Source: an uncultured Lachnospiraceae bacterium
GTDB taxonomy: Bacteria > Bacillota > Clostridia > Lachnospirales > Lachnospiraceae
Assembly (NCBI GenBank): GCA_946182825.1
Contig: CAMGZH010000011.1
Location: forward strand, 1 to 64,000
Reading direction: 5' to 3'
Length of the DNA: 64,000 bases
The position numbers and the translations under genes were made by a program. Below, one piece after another: positions 28,533 to 38,411 of the stretch. A model generated the notes under the pieces. It saw nothing but the letters and a program-made list of their open reading frames with translations, did not search any database and was not told where the DNA came from. Position 1 is the first letter of the stretch; each line of letters starts with the position of its first letter.

Positions 28533-29858
28533 ATGGAGCATCGTTTTAGCAAAAAGGATTATGATAACGGAATAGCAATTATTGGTGGAGGTGCGTCAGG
28601 GCTTATGGCTTCTGTGATCGCCTCTGCTGCAGGTGTTCCCGTGCGGGTGTTTGACCGAAATGCCGTCATGGGAGCGAAGATCCTGGCCACTGGAAATGGT
28701 CGCTGTAATTTTACAAATACAAAGCAGTCAATGGAGTATTATCATTCCAGTGATCCAAAGGAAGCGGAGGCAGTACTTGGCGTTTTTGATGCCAGAAGTG
28801 TCTGCCGCTTTTTTCGTGACCGCGGTGTTATGACCCTTAACAAGGATGGCTGGATGTATCCGAAGAGTCAGACGGCAACAACCATTCGTGATACGTTGGT
28901 CTTTAGTGCCCTTCGAAACGATGTTAAGCTTTTGGGCAACAAAGAGATTCTGGGGATTACAAGAGAGGCGGATGGCAGCTACCGGCTTCATCTTGAGGGC
29001 TTTTCCTATCGGGCAAGAGCCGTTATTCTTGCAGCTGGCGGAAGCGCCCAAAAGCAGCTTGGAACCTGCGGAGATGGTTTCCGTTTTGCAGAGCAGATGG
29101 GGCTTACGGTAAAAAAGCCGCTACCGGCTCTGGTTCCCTTAACGGTGAAAAAGGATCCGCTTTTTAAGGCAGCGGGGGTGAGGATCCATGGAAAGGTCTC
29201 CCTTCACAATCAGGAAGGAAAACAGCTTCAGGAGATGGAAGGACAGCTTCAGTTGACGGATTACGGAATATCCGGAATCCCGGTGTTTGGGGTCTCTCAG
29301 GAGGCGCTTCGCAGGATCGATGCCAAAGAAACGATCCGGGCTGTTTTAAATTTTCTTCCGGACTTCTCCCGGGGAGAAATCGAAGATCAGTTGAAAAAGA
29401 CCTTTGAGGCAGGAATCTCTTACGATCCCTTGGATACGAAGCTCTCCTTTGTTTTATCCGGTATTTTTCCGGAAAAGCTTGCGGCGGTATTCATAGAAAA
29501 GGCCGGGGGATCATCGAAAATGACCCTGACGGAGCTTAAAGCATTGGAAGAAAAGGACTATCATCATTTTGTCCGCGAAATGGCAGAGGTGATTCACGAA
29601 TATCATCTTACGGTTACCGGAAGCCGGGGATTTGAACAGGCACAGACCACAAGCGGCGGGGTGCTGCTTTCCCGGCTGGATCCTAAGTCCTTAATGGACG
29701 GAAAAAATCCGGGATTTTTCCTTTGCGGGGAAGTTTTAGACGTGGACGGTGTCTGCGGCGGCTACAATCTGCAGTGGGCATTTTCCTCCGGATATCTGGC
29801 AGGGCGTGGTGCCGTAGATTATATCAAGGAAATGGATAACTATGATCAGAATCGATAA
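28533..29858 (+). CDS. HI0933-family flavoprotein (NAD(P)/FAD-dependent oxidoreductase), copy 1
   Basis: Uncharacterised FAD-binding enzyme of the YhiN/HI0933 family. The 441 residues include a dinucleotide-binding GGGASGLMAS near 19-28, the family hallmark KILATGNGRCNFTN near 50-63, and the C-terminal FAD-closing CGEVLDVDGVCGGYNLQWAF. It is complete. Its end overlaps the next flavoprotein gene by 17 bases. A second member of the family occurs at 60792-62030; the two differ widely, so this is not a recent duplication. The reaction is unknown. Confidence 0.88.
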   Translation: MEHRFSKKDYDNGIAIIGGGASGLMASVIASAAGVPVRVFDRNAVMGAKILATGNGRCNFTNTKQSMEYYHSSDPKEAEAVLGVFDARSVCRFFRDRGVMTLNKDGWMYPKSQTATTIRDTLVFSALRNDVKLLGNKEILGITREADGSYRLHLEGFSYRARAVILAAGGSAQKQLGTCGDGFRFAEQMGLTVKKPLPALVPLTVKKDPLFKAAGVRIHGKVSLHNQEGKQLQEMEGQLQLTDYGISGIPVFGVSQEALRRIDAKETIRAVLNFLPDFSRGEIEDQLKKTFEAGISYDPLDTKLSFVLSGIFPEKLAAVFIEKAGGSSKMTLTELKALEEKDYHHFVREMAEVIHEYHLTVTGSRGFEQAQTTSGGVLLSRLDPKSLMDGKNPGFFLCGEVLDVDGVCGGYNLQWAFSSGYLAGRGAVDYIKEMDNYDQNR

Positions 29859-31431
29859 TTTAAAGACAGATCCGAAAAAAGATCTGGAAAGTGAACTTTA
29901 TAAAAAGGCGGCAAAGTTTCTTCGTATTACGGTAAGAGAAATCAAAGATCTTAAGATCTTAAAGCGGTCCATTGATGCAAGAAAAAAACCCTCCGTGTTT
30001 TACGTTTGTTCTGTGGCAGTAGAAGTGGAACAGGAAGAAAAATTTCTGCAGGACAGGCGCTTTAAGGGAATCTCGGTGTATAGGGAGAAAACCTATCAGC
30101 TTCCCGCTCCCGGTGGAAATACCACCCGCCCACTGGTGATCGGCCTTGGACCGGCAGGTCTTTTTGCTGCCTATCTTCTTGCCAGGTGTGGGTTAAGACC
30201 GATTGTGCTGGAACGGGGAAAAAAGGCAGAGGATCGCTATGAAGATGTGGAGCGCTTCTTTGCCACGGGCGTTTTGGATCCTTCATCGAACGTACAGTTT
30301 GGTGAAGGAGGAGCCGGTACGTTTTCCGATGGAAAACTGCAGACTGGTGTAAAAGATAAGAACGGAAGAAACCGTTTTGTCTTAAAGACCTTCGTGGAGT
30401 TTGGAGCTCCGGAAGAGATCCTTTGGCAGGCAAAACCCCATATCGGTACCGATCAGCTGATCCGGGTGGTCTCTAATATGCGAGAGAAGATCTGCGAACT
30501 GGGAGGTGAGGTGCATTTTCAGACAAAGATGACCTCCCTTCTGATCAAAGATCATAAGGTCTGCGGTGTTACAGCAAACTGCAGAGGCGTGGAACAGGAA
30601 TATCTTTCGGATCGGGTGATCCTTGCCATCGGTCATTCTGCGCGGGATACCTTTGAAAAGCTCTATGCGCAGAACATTCCCATGAAGGCGAAGGAATTTG
30701 CTGTGGGATTTCGAATCGAACATCCCCAGGAGCTTTTGGATAAGGTGCAGTACGGAGATGTCTACGCCGGTATTCTTCCGGTCTCCTCCTATAAGCTGGT
30801 GGCCCATCCCTCCAACGGACGAGGGGTATACTCATTTTGTATGTGCCCCGGCGGCTATGTGGTGAATGCTTCCTCTGAGGAGGGACGACTGGCAGTGAAC
30901 GGTATGAGCAATTTCGGTCGGGATTCCGGTAATGCCAATGCGGCCATTGTTGTTTCTGTGGGAGCAGGAGAATATGATCTGGAGGATCCTCTTGGGGCAA
31001 TGAAATACCAAAGGTCCATTGAAGAGGCTGCCTATCAGGCAGGGGAAGGCAAGATCCCCCAGCAGCTTTACGGGGATTATATGGCAGGTAAAAAGAGCAG
31101 CTCCTACGGTGCTTTCTCTTCCTGTCATAAGGGTCTTGCAACCTTTGCAGATCTGAATCCGATCTTTTCCAAAGAGATCCGCAGTGCCTTCTTAGAGGCG
31201 ATGGAGCACTTTGAACATAAGATCCCGGGATATAGTCGGGAAGATGCGATCCTTTCCGGTGTTGAGAGCCGGACCTCATCCCCGGTGCGTATCCCGCGAG
31301 AAGACGATTTTATGAGCCCGGTGAAGGGGCTTTATCCCTGTGGCGAGGGGGCCGGCTATGCAGGGGGGATCACCTCTGCGGCAATGGATGGAATCAAGGT
31401 GGCGGAAGCATTGCTTTCTGCTGACAGATAG
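29842..31431 (+). CDS. Uncharacterised FAD-dependent dehydrogenase (COG2509 type)
   Basis: The 529-residue protein has a small N-terminal alpha/beta domain (about 1-85; MIRIDNLKTDPKKDLESEL) and then an FAD Rossmann motif GLGPAGLFAAYLLARCG near 99-115. The Asn/Gly-rich NVQFGEGGAGTFSDGKL near 153-169 and the C-terminal CGEGAGYAGGITSAAMDG are the features I associate with the COG2509 dehydrogenases. Substrate is not known. It begins inside the end of the HI0933-type gene, so the two flavoproteins are translationally coupled; mutS follows. Confidence 0.87.
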   Translation: MIRIDNLKTDPKKDLESELYKKAAKFLRITVREIKDLKILKRSIDARKKPSVFYVCSVAVEVEQEEKFLQDRRFKGISVYREKTYQLPAPGGNTTRPLVIGLGPAGLFAAYLLARCGLRPIVLERGKKAEDRYEDVERFFATGVLDPSSNVQFGEGGAGTFSDGKLQTGVKDKNGRNRFVLKTFVEFGAPEEILWQAKPHIGTDQLIRVVSNMREKICELGGEVHFQTKMTSLLIKDHKVCGVTANCRGVEQEYLSDRVILAIGHSARDTFEKLYAQNIPMKAKEFAVGFRIEHPQELLDKVQYGDVYAGILPVSSYKLVAHPSNGRGVYSFCMCPGGYVVNASSEEGRLAVNGMSNFGRDSGNANAAIVVSVGAGEYDLEDPLGAMKYQRSIEEAAYQAGEGKIPQQLYGDYMAGKKSSSYGAFSSCHKGLATFADLNPIFSKEIRSAFLEAMEHFEHKIPGYSREDAILSGVESRTSSPVRIPREDDFMSPVKGLYPCGEGAGYAGGITSAAMDGIKVAEALLSADR

Positions 31432-31447
31432 AAAGAGATACACAAAC

Positions 31448-34126
31448 ATGTCGGAATATACACCAATGATGAAAGAGTATCTTAAGACAAAGGAACAATA
31501 TCCGGATTGTATTTTGTTCTACCGTCTTGGAGACTTTTATGAAATGTTCTTTGAGGACGCAAAGACTGTGTCAAGGGAACTGGAACTGACACTGACCGGA
31601 AAAAGCTGCGGCAAGGAAGAACGGGCACCCATGTGCGGTGTTCCCTTCCATTCCGTGGATACCTATCTTTCGCGCCTGGTGGAAAAGGGATACAAGGTGG
31701 CGATCTGCGAACAGCTTGAGGATCCCAAGCAGGCTAAGGGCCTGGTGAAGCGAGGCGTGATCCGGATCGTTACACCGGGAACCAATATTGATCCGGCTTC
31801 TTTGGAAGATGGGAAAAACAATTTTATCTGCTGTATTTATGATAACGGAAACAGGGGATACGGAATTGCCTTTGCAGATATTTCTACCGGTGAAAACCGT
31901 GTGACAGAGGTAGACGGTCTTAGTAAGCTAAAGGATGAAATGGGAAAATACGCTCCCTCTGAAGTGGTCAGTAACGAGTCCTTTGCACTGGCGCATTCGG
32001 ATTTTATCGAGGAGCTCAAGGCAAGGGGGATCTTTTTTTCCACGCTGGATTCCTCTTACTATGTGGATGCCAATGCCCAAAAGGTATTAAAGGATCATTT
32101 CCATGTAATGAGTCTGGAAGCGCTTGGACTTTTGGACTTTAAGGATGGAACCCTGGCAGCAGGCGCCCTGCTTTCCTACCTTCTGGATACACAGAAAAAC
32201 GGTCTTTCCCATATGACCACCATCAATCCGTATATTACAGGAAATTATTGTCTGATCGACTCCTCTTCCTTCCGTAACCTTGAACTGGTGGAGACCATGA
32301 GGGAAAAGGAGAAGCGGGGCTCACTGATTTGGGTTTTGGATAAGACCAAGACGGCAATGGGAGCAAGACGGCTTCGTTCTATGATCGAACGTCCCCTTGT
32401 GGATATCGATCAGATCAACGGAAGACTGGATGCGGTGGAAGAGCTCTCTGCTCATATGATGGATCGGGAAGAGTTAAGAGAGTATTTGACCCAGGTCTAC
32501 GATCTGGAGCGCCTTCTGATGCGAATCAGCTACGGAAGTGCAAATCCAAGGGATCTTCTGGCTTTTCGAACCTCCCTTTCTTCCCTTCCGGCGATCCGAT
32601 CTCTTCTTGGCTCTTTTCAAAGCAGCCTCCTTGGGGATCTTCTGGTACAGCTGGATCCCATGGAGGATCTCTATCAGCTTCTGATGGAGGAGCTGGATGA
32701 CGATCCACCGGTTTCCGTCCATGACGGAGACATCATCAAGACCGGTTTTTCGGAAGAGGTGGATACCCTTCGAAGAGCAAAGACCGAAGGCAAAAGCTGG
32801 CTTGCGGATCTTGAGGAGAAGGAGAGAGAACGCAGCGGTATCAAAACATTAAAGATAAAATACAACAAGGTCTTTGGTTATTATCTGGAGGTCAGCAACT
32901 CCTATAAGGATCAGGTCCCTCAGGATTATATCCGAAAGCAGACACTGGCCAATGCGGAGCGTTTTTATACACCGGAGTTAAAAGAGCTGGAAAACACCAT
33001 TCTCGGATCGGAAGACAAGCTCAATCATCTGGAACATGAAATGTATACCAGTCTGGTTTCTCTGTTGTCCGATAATGTGGAGCGTATTCAAAAGACAGCA
33101 AGGGCGGTGGCAGCCTGCGATGTTTTGTGCAGTCTTTCCTATGTGGCACAGAAGCAGGGATATGTAAGGCCTGAGATGAACACAGAGGGACAGATCCGGA
33201 TCGAGGGAGGACGTCACCCTGTAGTTGAAATGATGATTCCAAGCGGAAGCTTTGTTTCAAATGATACGGTTTTGGATGATGATACCAACCGGATCGCCAT
33301 TATTACAGGTCCGAACATGGCAGGTAAAAGTACCTATATGCGACAGACCGCTCTGATCGTTTTGATGGCACAGCTTGGAAGCTTTGTTCCTGCCACAAAG
33401 GCCAGGATCGGAATTGTGGACCGGATCTTTACAAGAGTCGGAGCCTCCGATGATCTTGCGTCAGGACAGTCCACCTTTATGGTAGAGATGAATGAGGTGG
33501 CAAACATTTTAAAAAATGCCACAAAGGACAGCCTGATCATTTTAGACGAGATCGGACGTGGAACAAGTACCTTTGACGGTCTGTCCATTGCCTGGGCGGT
33601 GGTGGAACACATTGCAGATCCATCCGTTCTGGGAGCCAAGACCCTTTTTGCGACCCATTATCATGAACTGACAGAACTGGAAGGCAGACTTGCAGGGGTT
33701 CACAATTACTGTATCGCCGTTAAGGAGAACGGAGAGGACATTGTATTTTTACGTAAGATCGTAAAAGGTGGAGCGGATAGAAGCTACGGTATTGAAGTGG
33801 CGAGACTTGCAGGCGTTCCGCAAAGCGTTATTGATCGTTCCAAAGAGATCGCGGCCACCCTTTCGGACGAAGAGATCCGGGATCGGATGCGGGATCTTTC
33901 TGTGGAGGGAGAGGAAGTAACAACACCAAAGCCTTCCGCGAAAAAGGGAAAGGATCTGGATCAGATCGAGGGGCAGATGTCGATGTTTGATATGATGTAT
34001 GCTTCGGATCCAAAGAAGGAAGAACTGTTACAGTCCATTGCAGACCTTGACATCATTCATATGTCGCCGATGGATGCGATGAACCGTCTTTATGAGTTAC
34101 AGGGAAAGGTAAGAGAGCTAGGATGA
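31448..34126 (+). CDS. mutS: DNA mismatch repair protein MutS
   Basis: Recognises base mismatches and small loops and recruits MutL. The 892-residue protein has the mismatch-binding RLGDFYEMFFEDA (Phe-x-Glu) near residue 30, Walker A GPNMAGKSTYM near 622, Walker B LIILDEIGRGTSTFDG and a C-terminal tail. I start at MSEYTPMMKEYL, the usual family N-terminus; a longer frame reaches back into the preceding gene and is unlikely. Its last bases overlap the mutL start (ATGA), so MutS and MutL are coupled. Confidence 0.98.
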   Translation: MSEYTPMMKEYLKTKEQYPDCILFYRLGDFYEMFFEDAKTVSRELELTLTGKSCGKEERAPMCGVPFHSVDTYLSRLVEKGYKVAICEQLEDPKQAKGLVKRGVIRIVTPGTNIDPASLEDGKNNFICCIYDNGNRGYGIAFADISTGENRVTEVDGLSKLKDEMGKYAPSEVVSNESFALAHSDFIEELKARGIFFSTLDSSYYVDANAQKVLKDHFHVMSLEALGLLDFKDGTLAAGALLSYLLDTQKNGLSHMTTINPYITGNYCLIDSSSFRNLELVETMREKEKRGSLIWVLDKTKTAMGARRLRSMIERPLVDIDQINGRLDAVEELSAHMMDREELREYLTQVYDLERLLMRISYGSANPRDLLAFRTSLSSLPAIRSLLGSFQSSLLGDLLVQLDPMEDLYQLLMEELDDDPPVSVHDGDIIKTGFSEEVDTLRRAKTEGKSWLADLEEKERERSGIKTLKIKYNKVFGYYLEVSNSYKDQVPQDYIRKQTLANAERFYTPELKELENTILGSEDKLNHLEHEMYTSLVSLLSDNVERIQKTARAVAACDVLCSLSYVAQKQGYVRPEMNTEGQIRIEGGRHPVVEMMIPSGSFVSNDTVLDDDTNRIAIITGPNMAGKSTYMRQTALIVLMAQLGSFVPATKARIGIVDRIFTRVGASDDLASGQSTFMVEMNEVANILKNATKDSLIILDEIGRGTSTFDGLSIAWAVVEHIADPSVLGAKTLFATHYHELTELEGRLAGVHNYCIAVKENGEDIVFLRKIVKGGADRSYGIEVARLAGVPQSVIDRSKEIAATLSDEEIRDRMRDLSVEGEEVTTPKPSAKKGKDLDQIEGQMSMFDMMYASDPKKEELLQSIADLDIIHMSPMDAMNRLYELQGKVRELG

Positions 34127-36039
34127 GAAATGCCATATTACCACTGAAACAGGATACCATTGATCGGATCGCCGCCGGTGAAGTTGTAGAACGGCCGGCC
34201 TCCGTTATGAAAGAACTTGTGGAAAATGCCATTGATGCAGAAGCTACGGCCATCTCCGTTGAGATCGAGGGTGGCGGCATCGATCTGCTTCGTATTACGG
34301 ATAACGGAATGGGAATTCCCTACGACCAGGTGCAGACGGCATTTTTACGTCATACGACAAGTAAGATCCGCACCGCAGAGGACCTTATGACGGTTTCCTC
34401 TCTGGGATTTCGTGGTGAGGCTCTTTCAAGTATCTCGGCGGTAGCAAGGGTGGAGCTTTTCACAAAGACAGCGACAGAAATGGTGGGAACCCATTATCAG
34501 ATCGAAGGCTCCAAGGAGATTGCCTATGAGGAGATCGGTACACCGAATGGAACCACCTTCCTGGTGCGAAGCCTGTTTTACAATACACCGGCGCGAAGGA
34601 AATTTTTAAAAAGCCCCATGACGGAGGGAAATTACATTCGTGATATCCTTGAAAAGCTTGCCATCTCCCATCCGGAGATATCTTTTAAATTCCGGCAGAA
34701 TCGTCAGGATAAATTCCAGACTCCGGGAAACGGATCCCTTAAGGATACCATTTATTCCATCTATGGAAGAGATGTGGCCAGCCATCTGATCCCCATTGAT
34801 TTCGTTCAGGGAGACATGCAGCTGAAGGGATTTTTGGGAGAAAGCATTTTGAACCGTGGAAACCGTAGCATGGAGATCTTCTTTGTCAACGGACGCTATG
34901 TAAAAAGCGCGATCCTCTCCAAGGCATTGGAGCAGGGAGCCGAGGGCTTTGTCATGCAGCATCAGTATCCCATGTGTGTGCTGTTTTTGGATTTTGCGGG
35001 ACAGGAGGTGGATGTAAACGTTCATCCGACAAAACAGGATGTTCGTTTTACAGATGAACCCTATACCTTTGAAAAGGTTTCCACCGCTGTCCATGAGGCG
35101 CTGACCAAGCGGGAAGATATTCGGGAACAGGAACTTTCTGCTCAGAAGCAAAAGGCGTTTTCTCCTCCGGAAATGGAAGACAAGCAGCCTATGCCGGAGC
35201 CTTTCCAGAAGGATCGCCTCCTTGCCATGAAAGAGGCGATTGTAGCCTCCATTCATAAGGATACCCCTTATGAGCGGCAGTACAGTTATCGCCAGAAGGA
35301 TATGGCGGTAAAGGAAGACGGGATGGCAGAGGATGAGACTGTGGCTGTGGAAGAAGAGGTATACGCTGAGACCGAGACTTTGACGGAGAAGCAGCAGGCC
35401 TTAGAGGATGCACGAAAGGGAGATTATCAGCAGATCGGATTTTTCTCCGGTGAATCCAAAAAACACCATCGTCTGATCGGTCAGGTGTTTGAGACCTACT
35501 GGATGATCGAATACGGGGATTGCCTTTATATGGTGGATCAGCATGCGGCCCATGAAAAGGTTTTATACGAGCGTACCATGGCAAGATTAAAGCATCAGGA
35601 GATGACCACCCAGATGGTCAGCCCGCCGGTGATCGTTTCTCTTTCCACGGCGGAAGAGGAGGCACTTCTCCATCATATGGAGGTGTTTACGACCTTAGGC
35701 TTTGAGATTGAAAATTTTGGAGGTCGGGAGTATGCCATCAAGGGTGTGCCGGGCAATCTGTTTTCCATTGATCCGAGGGCACTGTTTATCGATATCATCT
35801 CCAATGCCGACACCTGGGCCAACGAGAAGACCAGCCAGCTTGTTATGGAAAAGGTAGCATCCATGTCCTGTAAGGCGGCCATCAAGGGAAATATGAAAAT
35901 GTCTCCGCAGGAGATGGAGGCGCTGTTTGATGAGATGATGACCCTTGAGGAGCCGTATCATTGTCCTCACGGCAGACCTACCATCATCTCATTTACAAGA
36001 AATGACTTGGACAAAAAGTTTAAGAGGATTGTAGATTAA
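34123..36039 (+). CDS. mutL: DNA mismatch repair protein MutL (with endonuclease motif)
   Basis: GHKL ATPase that links mismatch recognition to strand removal. The 638 residues show ENAIDAEA, DNGMGI and GFRGEALSSI in the N-terminal ATPase, an acidic, charged linker (about 330-440), and a C-terminal domain with DQHAAHEKVLYE (about 472-483), the DQHA(X)2E(X)4E nuclease motif of MutL proteins in species without MutH, plus a CPHGRP metal site. So it should nick DNA itself. It overlaps mutS at its start and miaA at its end. Confidence 0.98.
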   Translation: MRNAILPLKQDTIDRIAAGEVVERPASVMKELVENAIDAEATAISVEIEGGGIDLLRITDNGMGIPYDQVQTAFLRHTTSKIRTAEDLMTVSSLGFRGEALSSISAVARVELFTKTATEMVGTHYQIEGSKEIAYEEIGTPNGTTFLVRSLFYNTPARRKFLKSPMTEGNYIRDILEKLAISHPEISFKFRQNRQDKFQTPGNGSLKDTIYSIYGRDVASHLIPIDFVQGDMQLKGFLGESILNRGNRSMEIFFVNGRYVKSAILSKALEQGAEGFVMQHQYPMCVLFLDFAGQEVDVNVHPTKQDVRFTDEPYTFEKVSTAVHEALTKREDIREQELSAQKQKAFSPPEMEDKQPMPEPFQKDRLLAMKEAIVASIHKDTPYERQYSYRQKDMAVKEDGMAEDETVAVEEEVYAETETLTEKQQALEDARKGDYQQIGFFSGESKKHHRLIGQVFETYWMIEYGDCLYMVDQHAAHEKVLYERTMARLKHQEMTTQMVSPPVIVSLSTAEEEALLHHMEVFTTLGFEIENFGGREYAIKGVPGNLFSIDPRALFIDIISNADTWANEKTSQLVMEKVASMSCKAAIKGNMKMSPQEMEALFDEMMTLEEPYHCPHGRPTIISFTRNDLDKKFKRIVD

Positions 36040-36977
36040 TGAAAAAGACCCCTTTAGTCATACTGACCGGACCGACAGCCGTGGGAAAAACGGCGCTGTC
36101 CATTGAACTTGCCAGAGCCATCAATGCTTCGATCATATCGGCAGATTCCATGCAGATCTATCGTGGCATGGATGTGGGAACAGCCAAGGTTACAAAAGAA
36201 GAGATGCAGGAGATCCGTCATTACGGGATCGATATCATGGAACCGGATGTGGACTATGATGTAACGCAGTTTGTAGCCATGGCAAAGCAGGCGATCCATG
36301 AGATCACAGAGCAGGGAAAGATCCCTTTGGTGGTAGGTGGAACAGGATTTTATATTCAGGCTCTCTTGTATGATATTGACTTTGAGGAGGAAGAGGCCGA
36401 TACCGCCCTTCGCCTGAAACTTTCTGATATTGCCAGAACCAGTGGGAATGAAGTCCTTCATGAGATGCTTGCCGCGGTGGATGAAGAAAGCGCAAAGGCT
36501 ATTCCGGCAGGGAATGTAAAGCGGATGATACGTGCCCTTGAATACTACCAGCACACGGGCGAAAAGTTCTCGGAGTATAATCATAGACAGCGTCAGAAGG
36601 AAAGCCCTTACGATTTTCACTATTTTGTTCTTACCGATGACAGAGAAAAGCTCTACGACCGGATCAACCGACGGGTGGATCTGATGATGGAGCAGGGGAT
36701 CTGTGAGGAGGCAAAACAGCTTTATGCAGTGGATCAAAAGGGAGAACATACGGCGGCAAAGGCCATCGGTTACCGGGAGTTTTATTCCTATTTTCGAGGG
36801 GAATGTACCCTTGAGGATGTGGTCTATAAGATCAAGCTGGACTCAAGGCACTTTGCAAAACGACAGCTGACATGGTTTCGAAGAGAAAAAGACGTGGAGT
36901 GGTTTGATCGCCGGGAATATGAAGACGACAGACAGATCCTGACGGAAATGACCCGCAGGATCTTAAATAAAGCATAG
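36039..36977 (+). CDS. miaA: tRNA dimethylallyltransferase
   Basis: Adds a dimethylallyl group to A37 of tRNAs that read codons starting with U. The 312-residue protein has P-loop GPTAVGKTALS near 10-20, the DSMQIYRGMDVGTAK segment near 40-55, and the C-terminal KRQLTWFRR. It starts in the stop of mutL (TAATG). The order mutS-mutL-miaA is common in Firmicutes; here no hfq follows. Confidence 0.97.
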   Translation: MKKTPLVILTGPTAVGKTALSIELARAINASIISADSMQIYRGMDVGTAKVTKEEMQEIRHYGIDIMEPDVDYDVTQFVAMAKQAIHEITEQGKIPLVVGGTGFYIQALLYDIDFEEEEADTALRLKLSDIARTSGNEVLHEMLAAVDEESAKAIPAGNVKRMIRALEYYQHTGEKFSEYNHRQRQKESPYDFHYFVLTDDREKLYDRINRRVDLMMEQGICEEAKQLYAVDQKGEHTAAKAIGYREFYSYFRGECTLEDVVYKIKLDSRHFAKRQLTWFRREKDVEWFDRREYEDDRQILTEMTRRILNKA

Positions 36978-36994
36978 ATTAGGAAGGTATGAAG

Positions 36995-38302
36995 ATGCAG
37001 ACAGATCTGAAAGAGTTTTACAAGGAAGCAGGAATCTGTGAAGCCGTTTATAAATTTGGAAAAAAGGTAGAAACCGAATTAAAGGATCGTTTCAACCGAT
37101 TTGATGAGATTGCAGAGTACAATCAGCTGAAGGTTCTTCGTGCGATGCAGGAGAACAAGGTAAGCGTGGAGTGTATGCAGGGAACCACCGGTTATGGTTA
37201 TGATGATATCGGCCGTGACACATTGGAAAAGGTATATGCAAGTGCCTTTCACGGAGAGGCGGCTCTGGTACGTCCTCAGATCACCTGCGGAACCCATGCC
37301 CTTGCCCTTGCTCTTATGAGTAATCTTCGTCCGGGAGATGAGTTGTTAAGCCCGGTGGGAAAACCCTATGACACCCTTGAGGAAGTGATTGGTATCCGTC
37401 CGAGTAAGGGTTCCCTTGCCGAGTACGGGATCACCTACAAGCAGGTAGATCTTCTTCCGGATTTTTCCTTCGATTATGAGGGGATCAAAAAGGCATTAAA
37501 TCCAAGGACCAAGCTTGTTACCATCCAGCGTTCCAAGGGATATGCCATGCGTCCTACTTTTTCTGTTGAGCAGATCGGGCAGCTTTGCAGCTTTATCAAG
37601 GGGCTTCGTCCGGACGTTTTGATCATGGTAGATAACTGCTATGGAGAATTTGTTGAGACCATTGAGCCTTTGGATGTGGGGGCTGACTTTATGGTAGGCT
37701 CTCTGATCAAGAATCCGGGTGGCGGTCTTGCTCCGATCGGAGGCTATATTGTAGGTAAGAAGGAATGTGTTGAGAACGCTGCCTATCGCCTGACATCACC
37801 GGGACTTGGTGCGGAGGTCGGCGCATCCCTTGGGGTAATGCGAAGCTTCTATCAGGGCTTTTTCTTTGCTCCGACGGTGGTCAGTTCTGCTATTAAGGGT
37901 GCCGTTTTTGCAGCAAATATTTACGAGCGCCTTGGTTATAAGGTGATTCCGGACAGCAAAGAAGAGCGTTACGACATCATCCAGGCTGTGGAACTTCGGG
38001 AGGCAGAGGCACTTATCGCTTTCTGTGAGGGAATTCAGGCGGCAGCTCCGGTTGACAGCTATGTTTCACCGGAACCATGGGATATGCCGGGATATGATGA
38101 TCAGGTGATCATGGCAGCAGGCGCCTTTGTATCGGGAGCCTCCATTGAGCTTTCCGCCGACGGACCGCTTCGTGCGCCGTATTCCGCATACTTCCAGGGA
38201 GGACTTACCTGGTATCATGCAAAACTTGGAATCCTGATGTCCCTTCAGAAATTGCTGGATAAGGGATTTGTAACAGAAAAACAGCTGGAGGCGTTGCTGT
38301 AA
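36995..38302 (+). CDS. PLP-dependent methionine gamma-lyase family protein (YnbB / aluminium-resistance type)
   Basis: Fold-type I PLP enzyme of the Cys/Met metabolism superfamily; the true substrate of this branch is not established and old annotations call it aluminium resistance protein. The 435-residue protein has SVECMQGTTGYGYDDIGR near 45, the PLP-phosphate segment ITCGTHALALAL, a VDNCYGEF aspartate motif and the PLP-lysine in GSLIKNPGGGLAP. Two ATGs are close; I choose the second because AGGAAGGT is only one base from the first. B. subtilis carries its homologue ynbB in the same region. Confidence 0.85.
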   Translation: MQTDLKEFYKEAGICEAVYKFGKKVETELKDRFNRFDEIAEYNQLKVLRAMQENKVSVECMQGTTGYGYDDIGRDTLEKVYASAFHGEAALVRPQITCGTHALALALMSNLRPGDELLSPVGKPYDTLEEVIGIRPSKGSLAEYGITYKQVDLLPDFSFDYEGIKKALNPRTKLVTIQRSKGYAMRPTFSVEQIGQLCSFIKGLRPDVLIMVDNCYGEFVETIEPLDVGADFMVGSLIKNPGGGLAPIGGYIVGKKECVENAAYRLTSPGLGAEVGASLGVMRSFYQGFFFAPTVVSSAIKGAVFAANIYERLGYKVIPDSKEERYDIIQAVELREAEALIAFCEGIQAAAPVDSYVSPEPWDMPGYDDQVIMAAGAFVSGASIELSADGPLRAPYSAYFQGGLTWYHAKLGILMSLQKLLDKGFVTEKQLEALL

Positions 38303-38308
38303 CCGACA

Positions 38309-38337
38309 TTGAACTTTAACTGCATATATGGTATGTT
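38309..38337 (+). promoter_or_regulatory. Candidate promoter for radC and the mre cluster
   Basis: TTGAAC and TATGTT are 17 bases apart just after the preceding stop. The 109-base gap contains nothing else clear except a short TTCCG/CGGAA hairpin nearer radC. Confidence 0.35.
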
Positions 38338-38411
38338 TTTAAGGTATGGGGTTTTTGTGATGGTAGTTCTTTCCGTGGCCGGAAGATTTAAGAGTTGTAG
38401 GAAGGAACAAC

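Noticed and set aside
30569-31279. Long antisense open frame inside the COG2509-type flavoprotein gene
   Set aside because: The Arg/Pro/Ser-rich translation is typical of a shadow frame opposite a real gene.
31340-31447. Extended N-terminus of MutS
   Set aside because: The extra 36 residues lie in the end of the upstream gene, lack a ribosome site and are absent from the family; the ATG of MSEYTPMM fits.
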